Assembly (NCBI RefSeq): GCF_945859705.1
Contig: NC_079134.1
Span: 64,148,437 to 64,212,436, forward strand
DNA from: Episyrphus balteatus
Lineage: Eukaryota > Arthropoda > Insecta > Diptera > Syrphidae
Length of the DNA: 64,000 nt
Direction: 5' to 3'
Shown here piece by piece: positions 62,593 through 64,000 of this stretch; the first letter of the stretch is position 1, and every line of letters begins with the position of its first letter. The position numbers and the translations under genes are program-made. Under the pieces are notes generated by a model that did no database searches, had not been told where the DNA came from, and was given only the letters and a program-made list of their open reading frames with translations.

Positions 62593-64000
62593 ATTGAGTT
62601 AGCGGTACAATTTTTTTTTTTATTTGAAGGACATTTCTAGGGCTGTTATACCAATGAATTTCAATAAAATTATTTCACAGGGTGTTTCGGAATCATCGGC
62701 CAAAAACAGATTTTCTTTAAAAAAAAAGTTTAAATTAAAATTGGTATGCCATTTTGTAGAAATCACTAATCCACATTTAAAAACAAAATTTCAAAAAAAT
62801 ACAATGTCCCGTTTTCGAAAATTTTATTTTTCAAAAAAAAATTTCAAAATTTTTTTAAAAATCCAAAAATTATTTTTTTTGAAATTTTATTTTTGGCTTA
62901 TATTTGAGTTATATAAGTGCTTCTTCACAAAAAGTTTCGTTGAAATCGAATAAGCCGTTTTGGAGAATATCGGATTTGAAAAAAAAAAAAACGGTTTTAT
63001 GGCAGGTACCGTAAAAAATCCATTCGGTTCCATTCATTAAGCCGAATAGGGTATGTGTACCAATCAATTGTTGATTCAAAATAAAAATATTTAGCTGCGC
63101 ATGCTTGCGCACTGCCGAGATTTTGTACTTTGAAAAAAAATGAAGGCAGAAGGAACAGATTTTCTTTAAAAAAAATGTTTAAATTAAAATTGGTATGCCA
63201 TTTTGTAGAAATCACTAATCCACATCTAAAAACAAAATTTCAAAAAAATACAATGTCCCGTTTTCGAAAATTTTATTTTTCAAAAAAAAATTTCAAAATT
63301 TTTTTAAAAATCCAAAAATTATTTTTTTTGAAATTTTATTTTTGGCTTATATTTGAGTTATATAAGTGCTTCTTCAAAAAAAGTTTCGTTGAAATCGAAT
63401 AAGCCGTTTCGGAGAATATCGGATTTAAAAAAAACCGTTCTATGGCAGGTACCGTTAATAATGATTTTCCAAAAAAATTTTTTTCATTAGAAGATAGACC
63501 TTGTTTTCAAACTTACATTTGAATTTTTTAAACAAAATCGTTGGAGCCGTTTTTGAGCAATTACAGCTTTACTGAAATTGGTGTATGACAAGTACCGTTA
63601 TTTTTGGCCCAAAAAAATTAATTCCAAAAACACCTCTGGAGGGTCTCCAAAAAATGCTACATACCAAATTTGAAGTCAATCGGTCCATCCGTTTAGGATG
63701 TAGATCCTTATACAGACAGACAGACAGACGGACTTCCGGGACCAACTTTTTTGGCATTCTCTATAATCGTAATATCATGGAAAAGTGTAATCTGAACTTT
63801 TTTTAGATGTGAATTAGTGATTTCTACAAAATGGCATACCAATTTTAATTTAAATATTTTTTTTTTTAAGAAAATCGGTTTTCGGCCGATGATTCCTAAA
63901 CACCCTGTAAAACAATTTTCTTGAAATTCATTGGTGTAACAGCCCTGGAAATTTCCTTCAAATTAAAAAAAAAAACTGTACCGCTACCTCAATCCGTTCA
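62593..64000. repeat. Palindromic element, runs off window
   Basis: 62,593-62,790 returns as its reverse complement at about 63,805-64,000, sharing GGACATTTCTAGGGCTGTTA, CAGGGTGTTTCGGAATCATC and the run to CATTTTGTAGAAATCACTAA. Inside, 62,705-63,018 is repeated directly at about 63,160-63,457, and a family C tail (TCCATCCGTTTAGGATGTAG, a short GACAGACAGACAG run, CGGACTTCCGGGACC) lies at 63,600-63,760. The outer right end may lie beyond the window. Confidence 0.8.

Overview
The window is AT-rich eukaryotic DNA, almost entirely transposable elements, from an arthropod and most likely a dipteran fly. The evidence is two in-phase exons of a dpr-type (defective proboscis extension response) immunoglobulin gene on the minus strand at 18.6-19.05 kb, with a signal peptide and canonical splice sites. 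The transposon mix also fits an insect: Jockey/CR1-like, I-like and RTE LINEs, Ty3/gypsy elements, Tc1/mariner, hAT and many foldback elements. No bacterial genes, CRISPR array or rRNA are present. The species cannot be named from the sequence.

Layout. 0-8.2 kb: inverted-repeat (foldback) elements nested in each other, including a 1,020-bp hAT-like element with a perfect 8-bp target duplication. 8.5-12 kb: a tandem satellite of about 25 units (~89/99 bp) that decays outward. 11.9-18.5 kb: a broken minus-strand Ty3/gypsy element (one LTR kept), itself interrupted by a LINE fragment and a 2-kb palindrome. 18.6-19.05 kb: the dpr exons; everything to their left lies in what would be the next intron. 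19.1-21.4 kb: a palindrome packed with TATCGATA sites, then smaller repeats. 21.4-30.8 kb: a Tc1 remnant and a Jockey-clade LINE rearranged as A-B-inverted A-B with 2,710-bp identical B copies. 31-34 kb: a MITE, a palindrome and repeats. 34,125-40,385: a young, complete Ty3/gypsy element (identical 541-bp LTRs, ATAT target duplication) whose pol frame is broken only by two amber codons. 40.7-44.4 kb: a palindromic Tc1/mariner derivative with mirrored DNA-binding ORFs, a tRNA-derived SINE and a TA-flanked MITE. 44.8-56.6 kb: a CR1/Jockey-like LINE whose endonuclease half (plus strand) and reverse-transcriptase half (minus strand) are separated and inverted between two copies of one palindromic element. 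56.6-64 kb: an I-like RT fragment, a foldback with repeated GTCTCACTGT words, an RTE LINE with an intact endonuclease, and a further palindrome running off the window.

The dominant theme is long inverted repeats, about a dozen from 0.4 to 3.4 kb, several carrying one short word repeated many times near their ends. Transcribed through, as the left-hand ones would be inside the dpr intron, they would fold into long hairpins. The only host function seen is the dpr gene (neuronal surface recognition). All other coding sequence belongs to mobile elements, mostly dead. The only element that looks nearly competent is the 34-40 kb gypsy copy.
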